A stretch of 64,000 nt of DNA from an uncultured Alistipes sp. (lineage in GTDB: Bacteria; Bacteroidota; Bacteroidia; Bacteroidales; UBA932). Positions 34,364-46,134 of this stretch are shown in pieces. The position numbers and the translations under genes were made by a program. The stretch lies in assembly GCA_902388455.1 (NCBI GenBank), contig CABMPD010000009.1, positions 1-64,000 on the forward strand. Direction: 5' to 3'. Position 1 is the first letter of the stretch; every line of letters starts with the position of its first letter. Below the pieces are notes generated by a model. That model saw nothing but the letters and a program-made list of their open reading frames with translations. It searched no databases and had not been told where the DNA came from.

Positions 34364-36418
34364 CTAACCGATGGTCGCTCCGTTGCAGAGTTTCTCCTCG
34401 GGAGCCACGATACGCATCTTGCCGTCCGGCTGCTTGGCCATCAGGATCATACCCTTGGACTCTATGCCGCGGATCTTGCGGGGAGCCAGGTTGGCCAGGA
34501 TGCATATCTGCTTGCCGACCATCTGCTCAGGGGTGTAGTACTCGGCGATACCCGAGACTATCACACGCCGGTCGATGCCTGTGTCGATGGTGAGCTTCAG
34601 CAGCTTGTCGGTCTTGGGCACTCTCTCGGCCTCCAGGACGGTGGCTGTGCGGATGTCCATCTTGCCGAACTCGTCGAATGTACATTCCTCCTTCTGGGGC
34701 TCTACCGGAGCAGCGGCGGCCGCGGCGGCGGCATTGGCCTTGCGGATATTCTCCAGACGCTCCATCTGGGCGTTGATGGCCTCGTCCTCGATCTTCTCGA
34801 AGAGCAGTTCGGCCTTGCCCAGCTGATGCCCGGCGGGCAGCAGGTCCTCCCGTCCGATATTGTCCCATCTCAGGACATCCTTCGGCAGATTCAGGATGGT
34901 CAGGAGCTTGTCCGAGGAAAATGGAATGAAGGGGGCAAATGCGACGGCAAGGTCCGCGCAGAGCTTCAGGGACACGCTGAGAATGGAGGCGGTGCGGTCC
35001 ATGTCGGTCTTGGCCACCTTCCAGGGCTCGGTGTCGGTAAGGTACTTGTTGCCGAGGCGGGCGAGGTTCATGGCCTCCTTGAGGGCCTCGCGGAAGCGGT
35101 AGTGCTCGAGGGCGTCGGTGATGGCGGCCTTGAGGGCAGGTACCTGTGCAAGGGTCTCGTCATCTATGGCCTCATACTTGAGGTCGGCGGGCACCTTTCC
35201 GTCGAAATACTTGTGGGTCAGGACGACGGCGCGGTTGACGAAGTTGCCGTAGATGGCCACGAGCTCGGAGTTGTTGCGGGTCTGGAAGTCCTTCCAGGTA
35301 AAATCGTTGTCCTTGGTCTCGGGAGCGTTGGCACAGAGCACGTAGCGCAGTACGTCCTGCTTGCCGGGAAAGTCCCGCAGGTACTCGTGGAGCCAGATGG
35401 CCCAGTTGCGGGAGGTGGAGAGCTTGTCGCCCTCGAGGTTGAGGAACTCGTTGGCGGGCACGTTGTCCGGGAGGATGTAGCCGTCGCCGTAGGCCTTGAG
35501 CATGCAGGGGAAGACGATGCAGTGGAAGACTATGTTGTCCTTGCCGATGAAGTGCACCATCTTGGTGTCGGGGCTCTTCCAGTATTTCTCCCAGTCATCG
35601 GGACGGGCCTCGATGGTGTTGGAGATGTAGCCGATGGGGGCGTCGAACCACACGTAGAGGACCTTGCCCTCGGCGCCCTCTACGGGCACGGGAATACCCC
35701 AGTCGAGGTCACGGCTCACGGCCCTGGGCTGGAGACCGCCGTCGATCCAGGACTTGCACTGGCCGTAGACATTGGTCTTCCACTCCTTGTGCTCCTCAAG
35801 GATCCACTGGCGGAGCCAGGGCTCATACTCGTTCAGAGGCAGGTACCAATGCTTGGTACGGCGCTTCACGGGAGGCTTGCCGCTCAGGGCGGAATGAGGG
35901 TTGATCAGCTCGTCGGGGCTGAGGGTGCAGCCGCACTTCTCGCACTGGTCGCCGTAGGCTCCCTCGTTGCCGCACTTGGGGCAGGTGCCCACGATGTAGC
36001 GGTCGGCCAGGAACTGTCCGGCCTCCTCGTCGTAGTACTGCTCGCTCTCCTTCTCGATGAACTTGCCGTCCTTGTAGAGCTTGCTGAAGAACTCCGAAGC
36101 TGTCTTGTAATGGGTTTTGGATGTGGTTCTGGAATAAATGTCGAAACTGATGCCCAGCTCCGCGAAGGAGTCCTTGATCAGCTTATGGTATTTGTCCACG
36201 ATATCCTGGGGCGAGCAGCCCTGCTTGCGGGCCTGGATGGTGATGGGCACCCCGTGCTCGTCCGAGCCGCCTACGAAGAACACGTCCCTGCCGCACATTC
36301 GGAGATATCTGACGTAGATATCGGCGGGCACGTAGACTCCCGCCAGGTGACCGATGTGGACAGGTCCGTTCGCGTAAGGCAGAGCGGAGGTGACAAGATA
36401 ACGTTTGTACTCTTTCAT
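34364..36418 (-). CDS. metG: Methionyl-tRNA synthetase
   Basis: 684 residues. It has the HIGH motif in [19 protein letters not shown] and a zinc knuckle ([19 protein letters not shown]), and the KMSKS loop appears as KLSTSRN. The C-terminal about 110 residues form the EMAPII-like tRNA-binding domain ([20 protein letters not shown]). An Ala-rich linker ([14 protein letters not shown]) precedes it. It is the second gene after the GH2 gene, 15 bases downstream, and may be co-transcribed with it. Confidence 0.98.
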   Translation of the reverse strand: MKEYKRYLVTSALPYANGPVHIGHLAGVYVPADIYVRYLRMCGRDVFFVGGSDEHGVPITIQARKQGCSPQDIVDKYHKLIKDSFAELGISFDIYSRTTSKTHYKTASEFFSKLYKDGKFIEKESEQYYDEEAGQFLADRYIVGTCPKCGNEGAYGDQCEKCGCTLSPDELINPHSALSGKPPVKRRTKHWYLPLNEYEPWLRQWILEEHKEWKTNVYGQCKSWIDGGLQPRAVSRDLDWGIPVPVEGAEGKVLYVWFDAPIGYISNTIEARPDDWEKYWKSPDTKMVHFIGKDNIVFHCIVFPCMLKAYGDGYILPDNVPANEFLNLEGDKLSTSRNWAIWLHEYLRDFPGKQDVLRYVLCANAPETKDNDFTWKDFQTRNNSELVAIYGNFVNRAVVLTHKYFDGKVPADLKYEAIDDETLAQVPALKAAITDALEHYRFREALKEAMNLARLGNKYLTDTEPWKVAKTDMDRTASILSVSLKLCADLAVAFAPFIPFSSDKLLTILNLPKDVLRWDNIGREDLLPAGHQLGKAELLFEKIEDEAINAQMERLENIRKANAAAAAAAAPVEPQKEECTFDEFGKMDIRTATVLEAERVPKTDKLLKLTIDTGIDRRVIVSGIAEYYTPEQMVGKQICILANLAPRKIRGIESKGMILMAKQPDGKMRIVAPEEKLCNGATIG

Positions 36419-36433
36419 TTTCTTTTAAATAAA

Positions 36434-39707
<3,274 letters not shown>

Positions 39708-39712
<5 letters not shown>

Positions 39713-39740
39713 AAAAGGCAGTCCGTAAAAGAACCGCCTT
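39708..39740 (-). terminator. Terminator of the rpsF-rpsR-rplI operon
   Basis: A 10-bp stem with two wobble pairs (39715-39724 with 39731-39740) is followed on the minus strand by a run of T, 25 bases after the L9 stop codon. Confidence 0.78.
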
Positions 39741-39764
39741 CTGTATTGTACGAAAAGGATGATA

Positions 39765-40253
39765 TTACTCTGCTGCGGGAGCGGACTCCTCTGCGGCCTC
39801 GGTACCGTCACCTACGACCTCAACCTTGAAGTCAGCCTTGATGTCCTTGTAGAACTTCACGCTGGCGTCATAGATACCGGCTTCCTTGATGTTGTCCATG
39901 CCGGCGATGGTCACGTTGCGGCGGTCAACCTCAACTCCGAGAGCGGCGACTGCCTCGGCGATCTGGATGTTGCCTACAGAACCGAAGATCTTGCCCTTCG
40001 TGCTCATCTTGGCCACAACCTTGACGGTCAGACCGTTGATCTTGGCTGCGAGAGCACTTGCCTCCTCGCGGATCTTGGCCTCCTTGTGAGCCCTCTGACG
40101 GATGTTTTCGGCGAGAACCTTCTTGGCGGACTCAGTGGCGAGGATAGCCATGCCTTGAGGGATGAGGTAGTTGACAGCGTAGCCGTTCTTTACCTTTACG
40201 ATATCGTCTTTATGCCCGAGATTGGCGATGTCCTGTTTCAGAATGATTTCCAT
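39765..40253 (-). CDS. rplI: Ribosomal protein bL9
   Basis: 162 residues; most L9 proteins have about 147-150. The N-terminal RNA-binding domain (EIILKQDIANLGHKDDIVKV) and the long helix (RAHKEAKIREEASALAAKI) are standard. The C-terminal domain is followed by an extra Ala/Glu/Pro-rich tail (GTEAAEESAPAAE). It is the last gene of the S6-S18-L9 operon, 12 bases after rpsR. Confidence 0.97.
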   Translation of the reverse strand: MEIILKQDIANLGHKDDIVKVKNGYAVNYLIPQGMAILATESAKKVLAENIRQRAHKEAKIREEASALAAKINGLTVKVVAKMSTKGKIFGSVGNIQIAEAVAALGVEVDRRNVTIAGMDNIKEAGIYDASVKFYKDIKADFKVEVVGDGTEAAEESAPAAE

Positions 40254-40265
40254 ACACTGTCCTCC

Positions 40266-40532
40266 TTATTTCAATAAGTCTGTTACATAAGGGAGCAGGG
40301 CGAGATGCCTTGCACGTTTAACTGCCTGAGCGACCTTGCGCTGGAACTTCAGGGAAGTACCGGTCAGACGGCGGGGAAGAATCTTGCCCTGCTCGTTGAG
40401 GAACCTCTTGAGGAACTCTGCGTCCTTGTAGTCCACATATTTGATGTGCGCTTTCTTGAAGCGGCAGTATTTTTTCTTCTTCACCTCTACTGTAGGAGGG
40501 TTGAGAAATCTGATTTCGTTGTTTACGGCCAT
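40266..40532 (-). CDS. rpsR: Ribosomal protein bS18
   Basis: 88 residues. The N-terminal part has the basic [20 protein letters not shown], and the core is [20 protein letters not shown], matching S18 (usual Bacteroidota length). S18 binds S6 in the small subunit. It lies three bases after rpsF. A single Cys is present (YCRFKK), so it is not the zinc-binding four-Cys form. Confidence 0.97.
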   Translation of the reverse strand: MAVNNEIRFLNPPTVEVKKKKYCRFKKAHIKYVDYKDAEFLKRFLNEQGKILPRRLTGTSLKFQRKVAQAVKRARHLALLPYVTDLLK

Positions 40533-40535
40533 GGC

Positions 40536-40913
40536 TTATTCCTCCTTTGCTGTATTTTCTGCAGCGGGAGCCGCTGCGTTTTCTTTCCTGTTGCTGCGCC
40601 TGCGCTCTGAGTAGGCGATAGAGTCCTTGTCCATCACGAATGTGAGGAAACGGATGATGCGCTCGTCGCGTCTGTACTGTGTCTCGAGCTTGTCAATGAA
40701 CTGCGAGTCAGCCTTGAACTCGAACAGGTGGTAGAACCCTGTTGTCTTTTTCTGGATGGGGTAGGCCAGCTTTCTCAGGCCCCAGTCCTCATCGTTCACG
40801 ATCTCACCACCCTCGGAGAGGATGTAGCCGCGATACTTTTCTACCGCTTCCTTTATCTGTTCCTCAGATAAAACGGGAGTTGCAATGAAAACGGTTTCGT
40901 ACTGTTTTAACAT
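40536..40913 (-). CDS. rpsF: Ribosomal protein bS6
   Basis: 125 residues. The conserved start is [20 protein letters not shown], with [21 protein letters not shown] in the middle. After the core (up to about 103) there is an extended basic and Ala/Glu-rich tail ([21 protein letters not shown]). It is the first gene of the operon; a strong promoter and a hairpin precede it. Confidence 0.96.
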   Translation of the reverse strand: MLKQYETVFIATPVLSEEQIKEAVEKYRGYILSEGGEIVNDEDWGLRKLAYPIQKKTTGFYHLFEFKADSQFIDKLETQYRRDERIIRFLTFVMDKDSIAYSERRRSNRKENAAAPAAENTAKEE

Positions 40914-40942
40914 CTTGATTATTATTTAATTAAAATTAACAA

Positions 40943-40969
40943 AGCCCTTCCCCGGTGTGGGAAAGGGCT
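40943..40969 (-). promoter_or_regulatory. GC-rich hairpin in the rpsF leader
   Basis: On the minus strand 11 nucleotides (AGCCCTTTCCC) pair completely, with one G-U pair, with GGGGAAGGGCT across the 5-base loop ACACC. A T-rich tract (TTTGTTAATTTT) follows. It begins right after the -7 box, at or near the likely transcript start. It could be a terminator for pepD, a leader attenuator, or an S6-S18 binding site. Confidence 0.6.
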
Positions 40970-40970
40970 G

Positions 40971-41001
40971 CAAAGATACGAATTATACGTCAATTACCAA
41001 A
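40971..41001 (-). promoter_or_regulatory. Promoter of the rpsF-rpsR-rplI operon
   Basis: On the minus strand TTTG (40998-41001) and TATCTTTG (40971-40978) are separated by 19 bases, a full consensus match. The -33 box lies next to the pepD stop codon. Confidence 0.78.
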
Positions 41002-41002
41002 A

Positions 41003-42457
41003 TTACTTCGCGGGAATGTTCTTGAGCACCTCCTTGATGAAGTTCCAGAATTTCTCCACTGTCGGGATAAGCAGGCGCTCATCGGGAGAGTGGGGAGACA
41101 TCAGGGTAGGGCCGCATGAGATCATGTCCCAGTGCGGGTAGTTGGTCGAGAGGATGCCGCACTCGAGGCCGGCGTGGATGGCCTTGACCTCGGGTTCCTT
41201 GCCGTAGAGAGCCTTGTAGGTCTCCTTCATGGTCCTGAGGATGTCGGAGTCCATATTAGGCTGCCATCCGGAGTAGCCGCCGGAGAACCTTACCTTGGCG
41301 CCGCCGAGCTCGAGGGCACTCTGAATGGCGTCGCGCAGGGCATACTTGGCCGAGTCGGTGGAACCTCTCATGAGGGTCTTGACGCTGATCTTCTTGCCTT
41401 CAGACTTGACGATAGCCAGGTTGTTGGATGTCTCCACGAGACCGGGCATCACGAGACTCATGCGGTCTACGTTGCAGGGGCAGGCGAGCAGGGCCTTCAC
41501 TACGTTGAGGGCCACGTCGGTGGGGATGATTTTCCTTGCGCCCTTGGTCTTCTCGACGAGGATTTCGATGCCGGAGTCGATGGGAGCATATTCATGCTTG
41601 ATGTCAGCGGCAGCAGCCTCGATGCACTTCCGGGCCTTCAATGCCTTCTTCTTGGGGATGGCGATGACGGCCTGTGCCTCGCGGGGGATGGCGTTGCGCA
41701 TGTTGCCGCCCTCGATGGATACCAGCTCACCCTTGAGGTCGCGCAGCAGCGGCAGGAGGATGCGGGCCATCAGCTTGTTGGAGTTGGCGCGTCCCTCGTT
41801 GATCTCCATGCCGGAGTGGCCTCCGCGGAGTCCCTTGATGACGATGCTGTACTGGTCTGTGTCCTTGCTGATATTCTCGGGCTTGTAGCTGAACTCTGCA
41901 TCGGTGTCCAGACCGCCGGCACAGCCTACATACAGCTCACCCTCAGTCTCGGAATCCAGGTTGACCAGGATGTCTCCGTGGAGCAGACCGCCCTTGAGAG
42001 CCTGGGCTCCAGTCATACCGGTCTCTTCGTCGATGGTGAAGAGAGCCTCCACAGGTCCGTGTACCAGGTCCTTGGATTCAAGGACAGCCATGGCTACGGC
42101 GCAGCCCAATCCGTTGTCGGCGCCAAGAGTGGTACCCCTGGCCTTCACCCAATCACCGTCGATGTAAGTCTCCACGGGATCCTTCTCCCAATCGTGCTGC
42201 ACGTCATTGTTGTTCTGGGGCACCATGTCGAGGTGACCTTGAAGGATGACACCCTTGCGGTTCTCCATACCCGGTGTGGCGGGCTTGCGGATGATGATGT
42301 TGCCTACCTCGTCGCGGATGGTCTCCAGTCCGAGGCTTTTGCCGAAATTCTCCATAAAGTCCACAGCCCTCCACTCTTTCTTCGAGGGACGGGGAATCTG
42401 TGTCAGCGCGTAGAAATTCTTCCATACGCACTTGGGATCTAGATTGTCAATTGTCAT
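41003..42457 (-). CDS. pepD: Aminoacyl-histidine dipeptidase (peptidase D, M20 family)
   Basis: 484 residues. Cytoplasmic di-zinc dipeptidase. Metal ligands and catalytic residues are in the usual motifs: VILQGHLDMVPQ (His/Asp), TTLGADNGLGCA (bridging Asp), and DEETGMTGA (catalytic Glu and Glu ligand). The dimerisation (lid) domain lies in about residues 200-390, with the His-containing GGHSGMEINEGRAN. The C-terminal His ligand is in MSPHSPDERL. It follows the DUF4831-like gene after 31 bases, so it may share the lpxL promoter. Confidence 0.96.
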   Translation of the reverse strand: MTIDNLDPKCVWKNFYALTQIPRPSKKEWRAVDFMENFGKSLGLETIRDEVGNIIIRKPATPGMENRKGVILQGHLDMVPQNNNDVQHDWEKDPVETYIDGDWVKARGTTLGADNGLGCAVAMAVLESKDLVHGPVEALFTIDEETGMTGAQALKGGLLHGDILVNLDSETEGELYVGCAGGLDTDAEFSYKPENISKDTDQYSIVIKGLRGGHSGMEINEGRANSNKLMARILLPLLRDLKGELVSIEGGNMRNAIPREAQAVIAIPKKKALKARKCIEAAAADIKHEYAPIDSGIEILVEKTKGARKIIPTDVALNVVKALLACPCNVDRMSLVMPGLVETSNNLAIVKSEGKKISVKTLMRGSTDSAKYALRDAIQSALELGGAKVRFSGGYSGWQPNMDSDILRTMKETYKALYGKEPEVKAIHAGLECGILSTNYPHWDMISCGPTLMSPHSPDERLLIPTVEKFWNFIKEVLKNIPAK

Positions 42458-42488
42458 ACTGCGTTAGTGTTTATTAAGTTTAAAATTG

Positions 42489-43619
42489 CTATTTTACGAG
42501 TACATGAACCGGGAATGAGAGGTCCTGGCCTTTCTGATATACGGGAATACGGCTCTTGAGGATAAGGTTCTGACCATCCACGATACGGACAGAGCAGATT
42601 GCCGGTACTCTATAGTAGATGTTACCGCGGAGAGCCGCTTCATGCTTTGCTCTGGGCTTAGCAGCCTCAACCTCCCCTACCACCTGCTCCGAATAAAAGT
42701 CCTCCGCATCCTCAGGAACAATCTCCATGACGACCGGGCGCCCCGTAATGTCATCCGGAGGCAGCAGACCGTGCGAATCGGAAATACGGAAAGCCATCGT
42801 CAGTTCTTCCTCCGGTCCGGAAGCGGGCACCACATCAAAACTCATGGCCTGCACGGATGATGAGACTGTACCTGTAAAGAGCCTCATATACTCTTCCTCC
42901 AGACGTCCTATCTCCTCGACCGCTGCGCGAAGGGCATCACCGCTGAATGTAGCATCAGTGTTTCCGGTTATTATATTCAAGCGGTTTTCCCTAAGAGACA
43001 GTATCATGGATGCTGCCTCCTGAGCTTTCTTCTCCGTACTCTTCTCCACGACCTGACTCTGACGGACGGCGACACGGTCATACCCGCCGCCTTCCGTACG
43101 GACAGAACGGTAAAGAGTGGTCTCCGTAGATGTCAGATTGGCCGTTGCCTCTGAGGCCAAAGTTCCGGAGCCCGGAGCCATTGAGGGGAATCTCCAGGAA
43201 TTGACATTCCCCTTGTTCTCATCCGAGAGCAGCAGCAGTCCCTGAGAGGAAAACTCAAAGAAACTGGCAGGAGAAGCTTCTCCCAGCATACCGTCCAGGT
43301 TCACGACATAACTGCAGGAGCGGTCTGCCTCAAGATAGGGAGTCATACGGATTCTGCTCAGAGTATAGGAGGTAGATGCCTCCTGGGGAACATCGATACC
43401 CAGATATTTTTTTGCCCACTGACAATAGGGTCCCGGGGTATAAGTCTCGCATACGGCCTCAACGTCCAGACGGACTGTTGTCAAGGGAAGAGAATATACG
43501 ACCACTCCGTCAGGAGCCGGTTGCCCTTTCTCAAGCCTGTTGATGTTCTGCGCTGAGAGTGTTGCTGCTACCGAGCATGTCAGCGCAAGTGCTGTGATAA
43601 GTGTTCCAATCTGTTTCAT
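42489..43619 (-). CDS. DUF4831-like secreted protein
   Basis: 376 residues from the ATG at 43619 (MKQIGTLITALALTCSVAATL), which overlaps the lpxL stop as ATGA. The upstream ATG at 43658 would put 13 extra residues ahead of the signal peptide. The protein is beta-rich with an N-terminal segment like VVYSLPLTTVRLDVEAVCET that I associate with the Bacteroidota family DUF4831. Function is unknown. Coupled to the lipid A acyltransferase, it may belong to outer-membrane maintenance, but this is guesswork. Confidence 0.8.
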   Translation of the reverse strand: MKQIGTLITALALTCSVAATLSAQNINRLEKGQPAPDGVVVYSLPLTTVRLDVEAVCETYTPGPYCQWAKKYLGIDVPQEASTSYTLSRIRMTPYLEADRSCSYVVNLDGMLGEASPASFFEFSSQGLLLLSDENKGNVNSWRFPSMAPGSGTLASEATANLTSTETTLYRSVRTEGGGYDRVAVRQSQVVEKSTEKKAQEAASMILSLRENRLNIITGNTDATFSGDALRAAVEEIGRLEEEYMRLFTGTVSSSVQAMSFDVVPASGPEEELTMAFRISDSHGLLPPDDITGRPVVMEIVPEDAEDFYSEQVVGEVEAAKPRAKHEAALRGNIYYRVPAICSVRIVDGQNLILKSRIPVYQKGQDLSFPVHVLVK

Positions 43620-44497
43620 ACTATACGTTTTTTCCATCTTTTGTGGCTCCACAGCCACGTTCCTTTATGGTTCTTTATATCCGCTTCCAGCAATTTGGCG
43701 AAAGTAGATGTGACATATCCTTCCGGACAATCAGCAGCGTTTTCTGCAATCAACTCGAAATGAGCTTCGTTATCCATACGTCCATGTCTTATCAGACCGC
43801 AGTAAAGCACCGGCATACCCAACTTGGACGCGATGGTCTCCGGCCCATCTATCATATATGTCTTCTGGCACAGAAAGTCCGCGACCAGACGGCTCTCACT
43901 GTGAGGGGGATTCTGGTCACAGATAAAGAAAAACGCATCTTTCCCTTCCCTGTGTCTGACTATATGACGTACAATCTGATGGGACTCAATAATAGAGCAC
44001 GAGCCGTGCCCCGTCCTTATCCTGGATATGACCTTCCCCGCCAGTCTGCTTGCCGGCCTCTTGTAGACATATACGAAATTCTTATTATCCAGGTCTATAC
44101 CGTAGTTGCTGCGCAGATCCGGCAGACCGGTGAATATCTCCCAGTTGCCCAGATGTCCTACCATGATGACTGCATTACGGCCGAGCGACATAGCCCGGTT
44201 CAGATTCTCCTGTCCGCTGATACGAACCTGCCTGCCTATTTTATCGGTAGATGCCGTAAGGCCCCAGACCGACTCGACCACTATATCCGCCAGATTGCGG
44301 TAAAAGTCGCTAACAGTCCGGTTTATCTCCTCATACGTCATTTCAGGGAAAGATCTCGAGATATTGGTCAGCACTGTAGATGTCCTGTAATGCAGCACTT
44401 TGTGCAAAACCCACGCAATGAAGCCGGAAAATGCATAATGCACCTTCAACGGCAGCCATGATAAAGCATATAGAAAAAATAAAACTACTCTATACAT
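43616..44497 (-). CDS. Lipid A biosynthesis acyltransferase (LpxL/HtrB family)
   Basis: 293 residues. A membrane-associated enzyme that adds a secondary acyl chain to lipid A. It has an N-terminal hydrophobic anchor (VVLFFLYALSWLPLKVHYAF) and the HX4(D/E) motif GHLGNWEIF, with the conserved acidic FFICDQNPPH segment. The C-terminal part has the TEDDLE-like region replaced by NHKGTWLWSHKRWKKR, as often in Bacteroidota. It has a consensus promoter and is coupled to the DUF4831-like gene by an ATGA overlap. Confidence 0.92.
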   Translation of the reverse strand: MYRVVLFFLYALSWLPLKVHYAFSGFIAWVLHKVLHYRTSTVLTNISRSFPEMTYEEINRTVSDFYRNLADIVVESVWGLTASTDKIGRQVRISGQENLNRAMSLGRNAVIMVGHLGNWEIFTGLPDLRSNYGIDLDNKNFVYVYKRPASRLAGKVISRIRTGHGSCSIIESHQIVRHIVRHREGKDAFFFICDQNPPHSESRLVADFLCQKTYMIDGPETIASKLGMPVLYCGLIRHGRMDNEAHFELIAENAADCPEGYVTSTFAKLLEADIKNHKGTWLWSHKRWKKRIV

Positions 44498-44515
44498 TGT
44501 CGGACATACATCTTA

Positions 44516-44546
44516 CAAAGATATCAATTATCTACAAAAAAACAAA
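44516..44546 (-). promoter_or_regulatory. Promoter of the acyltransferase/DUF4831-like operon
   Basis: TTTG (44543-44546) and TATCTTTG (44516-44523) on the minus strand are separated by 19 bases, an exact consensus. The -33 box overlaps the foot of the hydrogenase terminator hairpin. Confidence 0.78.
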
Positions 44547-44577
44547 TGCCCGCCCGTGATTTGCACCGGCAGGCATT
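44535..44577 (-). terminator. Terminator of the [FeFe] hydrogenase gene
   Basis: On the minus strand AATGCCTGCC (44568-44577) pairs, with one wobble pair, with GGCGGGCATT (44545-44554), followed by TTGTTTTTTT. It lies 30 bases after the stop codon. Confidence 0.8.
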
Positions 44578-44606
44578 TTATTACTGCTCACATCAGACGG
44601 AGGCTA

Positions 44607-46073
44607 CTACTCTCGGCGCGATGCGTATGTATCGGTAATCGTATCCAGCTCGGTATTGTACATCTTCTTGCCGGAAACAGAATCGTTATAGGTGCAAGGA
44701 CCGGAAATACATCCGTCCGGGCAGACCATCATCTCAAGGAACTGAGCGGGGGCCTTCTTAGTCTTGGCGTAGCTCTTGATCAGCGCAATGTTCTTCTTGT
44801 CCATGCCGGCTATACGGAGAGAATTGACATCCTCGCCCAGAAATGCCTTGACCGCTCCGGCGACTCCACCGCTCTGTCCGAAAGCGTGGGCCTCCTTGAC
44901 AGATACAGTCTCCACCTCATACGGCTCTACCTTATCAAATTCAATCTCGTATCCTGAAAGCACACTTCCCAGTTCCTCGAATGTCATGACATAATCCACA
45001 TTGGGATTGCCTTTCGCCTCCTTGCGCTTGGCGATGCAGGGACCGATGAAGACCTGCTTGGCCGCAGGATATTTTTCCTTGACTATCTGAGCAGTGTAGT
45101 ACATAGGTGATCCTGTTGATGACACGAAAGGCGCCATGTCGGGAATATGCTTGCGCACCAGTTCTATCCATGAGGGACAGCAGCTGGTCGTCATGAACGG
45201 CTGGCCTTCCTCCATCTTCTCCTTAAGTTCGTGCGCCTCGTTGGAGACAGTCATCATGGCGCCCTCCGCAACCTCGACGACAGCCGAGAATCCTATGGCC
45301 TTTATCGCTCCGTAAAGCTTCTCCTTGGAAGTCTTGAACTGACCGAGGATAGAGGGTGCGACCATCGCCACTACCGGGCGGCCGTCCCATATATTATTCA
45401 AGACGTCAAACACCTGGGATATTTCGAAGATAGCACCGAACGGACATGCATTCAGACATTTACCGCAATAGATACACTTACTCTCGTCTATATGCTCGAC
45501 CCCGTACCGGTCCTTGGATATAGCCTTTACAGGACAAGCCTCCTCGCACGGCACAGGAATATAAACGATAGCATGGTAAGGACAGCTCTGGTAGCACTTG
45601 CCGCAGTTGATACAGAGATCGTGATCGATGACAGCCTGACCGTGACGCTTGACATCATGAGTTATGGCACCCTTGGGACAGTTCATGGAACAGCTGCGGG
45701 CCACACAGCCGCGGCAGAGGTTGGTAATCTCATAATTGGTCTTCACGCAGGAAGAGCAGGCTTCGTCTACGACACACATGATATTCTCCTTCTGCTCTCT
45801 CTCACCGCTGATAGCACGGCGGGCATACTCGGACAGCGGAGTAAGCTCGTCCTTCTCATCGTTCATGTCATAGCCGAGCAGAGGGAACATCTTATACTTC
45901 CATACAGCCCTTTCCTTATGCACACAGCACCTTCCGAGCACTTCTGTCTTTCTGGGACTGAGCTGAATCGGCAGCCTGTCTATGTCGGCCAGAAGACGGT
46001 CCTCTTTCCATTTATTAACCATCATCGCCAGCAACTTGTGGCGGACAATCATCACATTGTTAGTAAAAGCCAT
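44607..46073 (-). CDS. [FeFe] hydrogenase, putative group B, with ferredoxin-like clusters
   Basis: 488 residues, one subunit. The N-terminal half has many cysteines: CC at 49-50, then a series from 100 to 132, then two ferredoxin-type 4Fe-4S motifs (CINCGKCYQSCP at 154-164 and CIYCGKCLNACP at 200-210), with a Cys pair at 176/180. The H-cluster domain follows: L1 is TTSCCPSW (Cys298 and Cys299), L2 is IGPCIAKRKE (Cys346), and L3 is EMMVCPDGCISGPC (Cys451 and Cys455). The L2 and L3 motifs and the length fit the group B1/B3 branch rather than the well-studied group A. Likely reaction: proton reduction by reduced ferredoxin, giving H2. Maturation genes (hydEFG) are not in the window. Confidence 0.88.
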   Translation of the reverse strand: MAFTNNVMIVRHKLLAMMVNKWKEDRLLADIDRLPIQLSPRKTEVLGRCCVHKERAVWKYKMFPLLGYDMNDEKDELTPLSEYARRAISGEREQKENIMCVVDEACSSCVKTNYEITNLCRGCVARSCSMNCPKGAITHDVKRHGQAVIDHDLCINCGKCYQSCPYHAIVYIPVPCEEACPVKAISKDRYGVEHIDESKCIYCGKCLNACPFGAIFEISQVFDVLNNIWDGRPVVAMVAPSILGQFKTSKEKLYGAIKAIGFSAVVEVAEGAMMTVSNEAHELKEKMEEGQPFMTTSCCPSWIELVRKHIPDMAPFVSSTGSPMYYTAQIVKEKYPAAKQVFIGPCIAKRKEAKGNPNVDYVMTFEELGSVLSGYEIEFDKVEPYEVETVSVKEAHAFGQSGGVAGAVKAFLGEDVNSLRIAGMDKKNIALIKSYAKTKKAPAQFLEMMVCPDGCISGPCTYNDSVSGKKMYNTELDTITDTYASRRE

Positions 46074-46104
46074 ATAATCACTTACAGTTTATTGGAAAAT
46101 GCCG

Positions 46105-46134
46105 CAAATGTAATACAATTTCCTTATTCTCCAA
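46105..46134 (-). promoter_or_regulatory. Promoter of the [FeFe] hydrogenase gene
   Basis: TACATTTG (46105-46112) on the minus strand lies 19 bases after TTG (46132-46134). The -33 zone overlaps the last codons of the upstream GT2 gene. Confidence 0.5.

Noticed and set aside
41132..42442. A plus-strand frame of about 430 codons opposite pepD
   Set aside because: It is antisense to well-supported catalytic motifs and has no recognisable domain.
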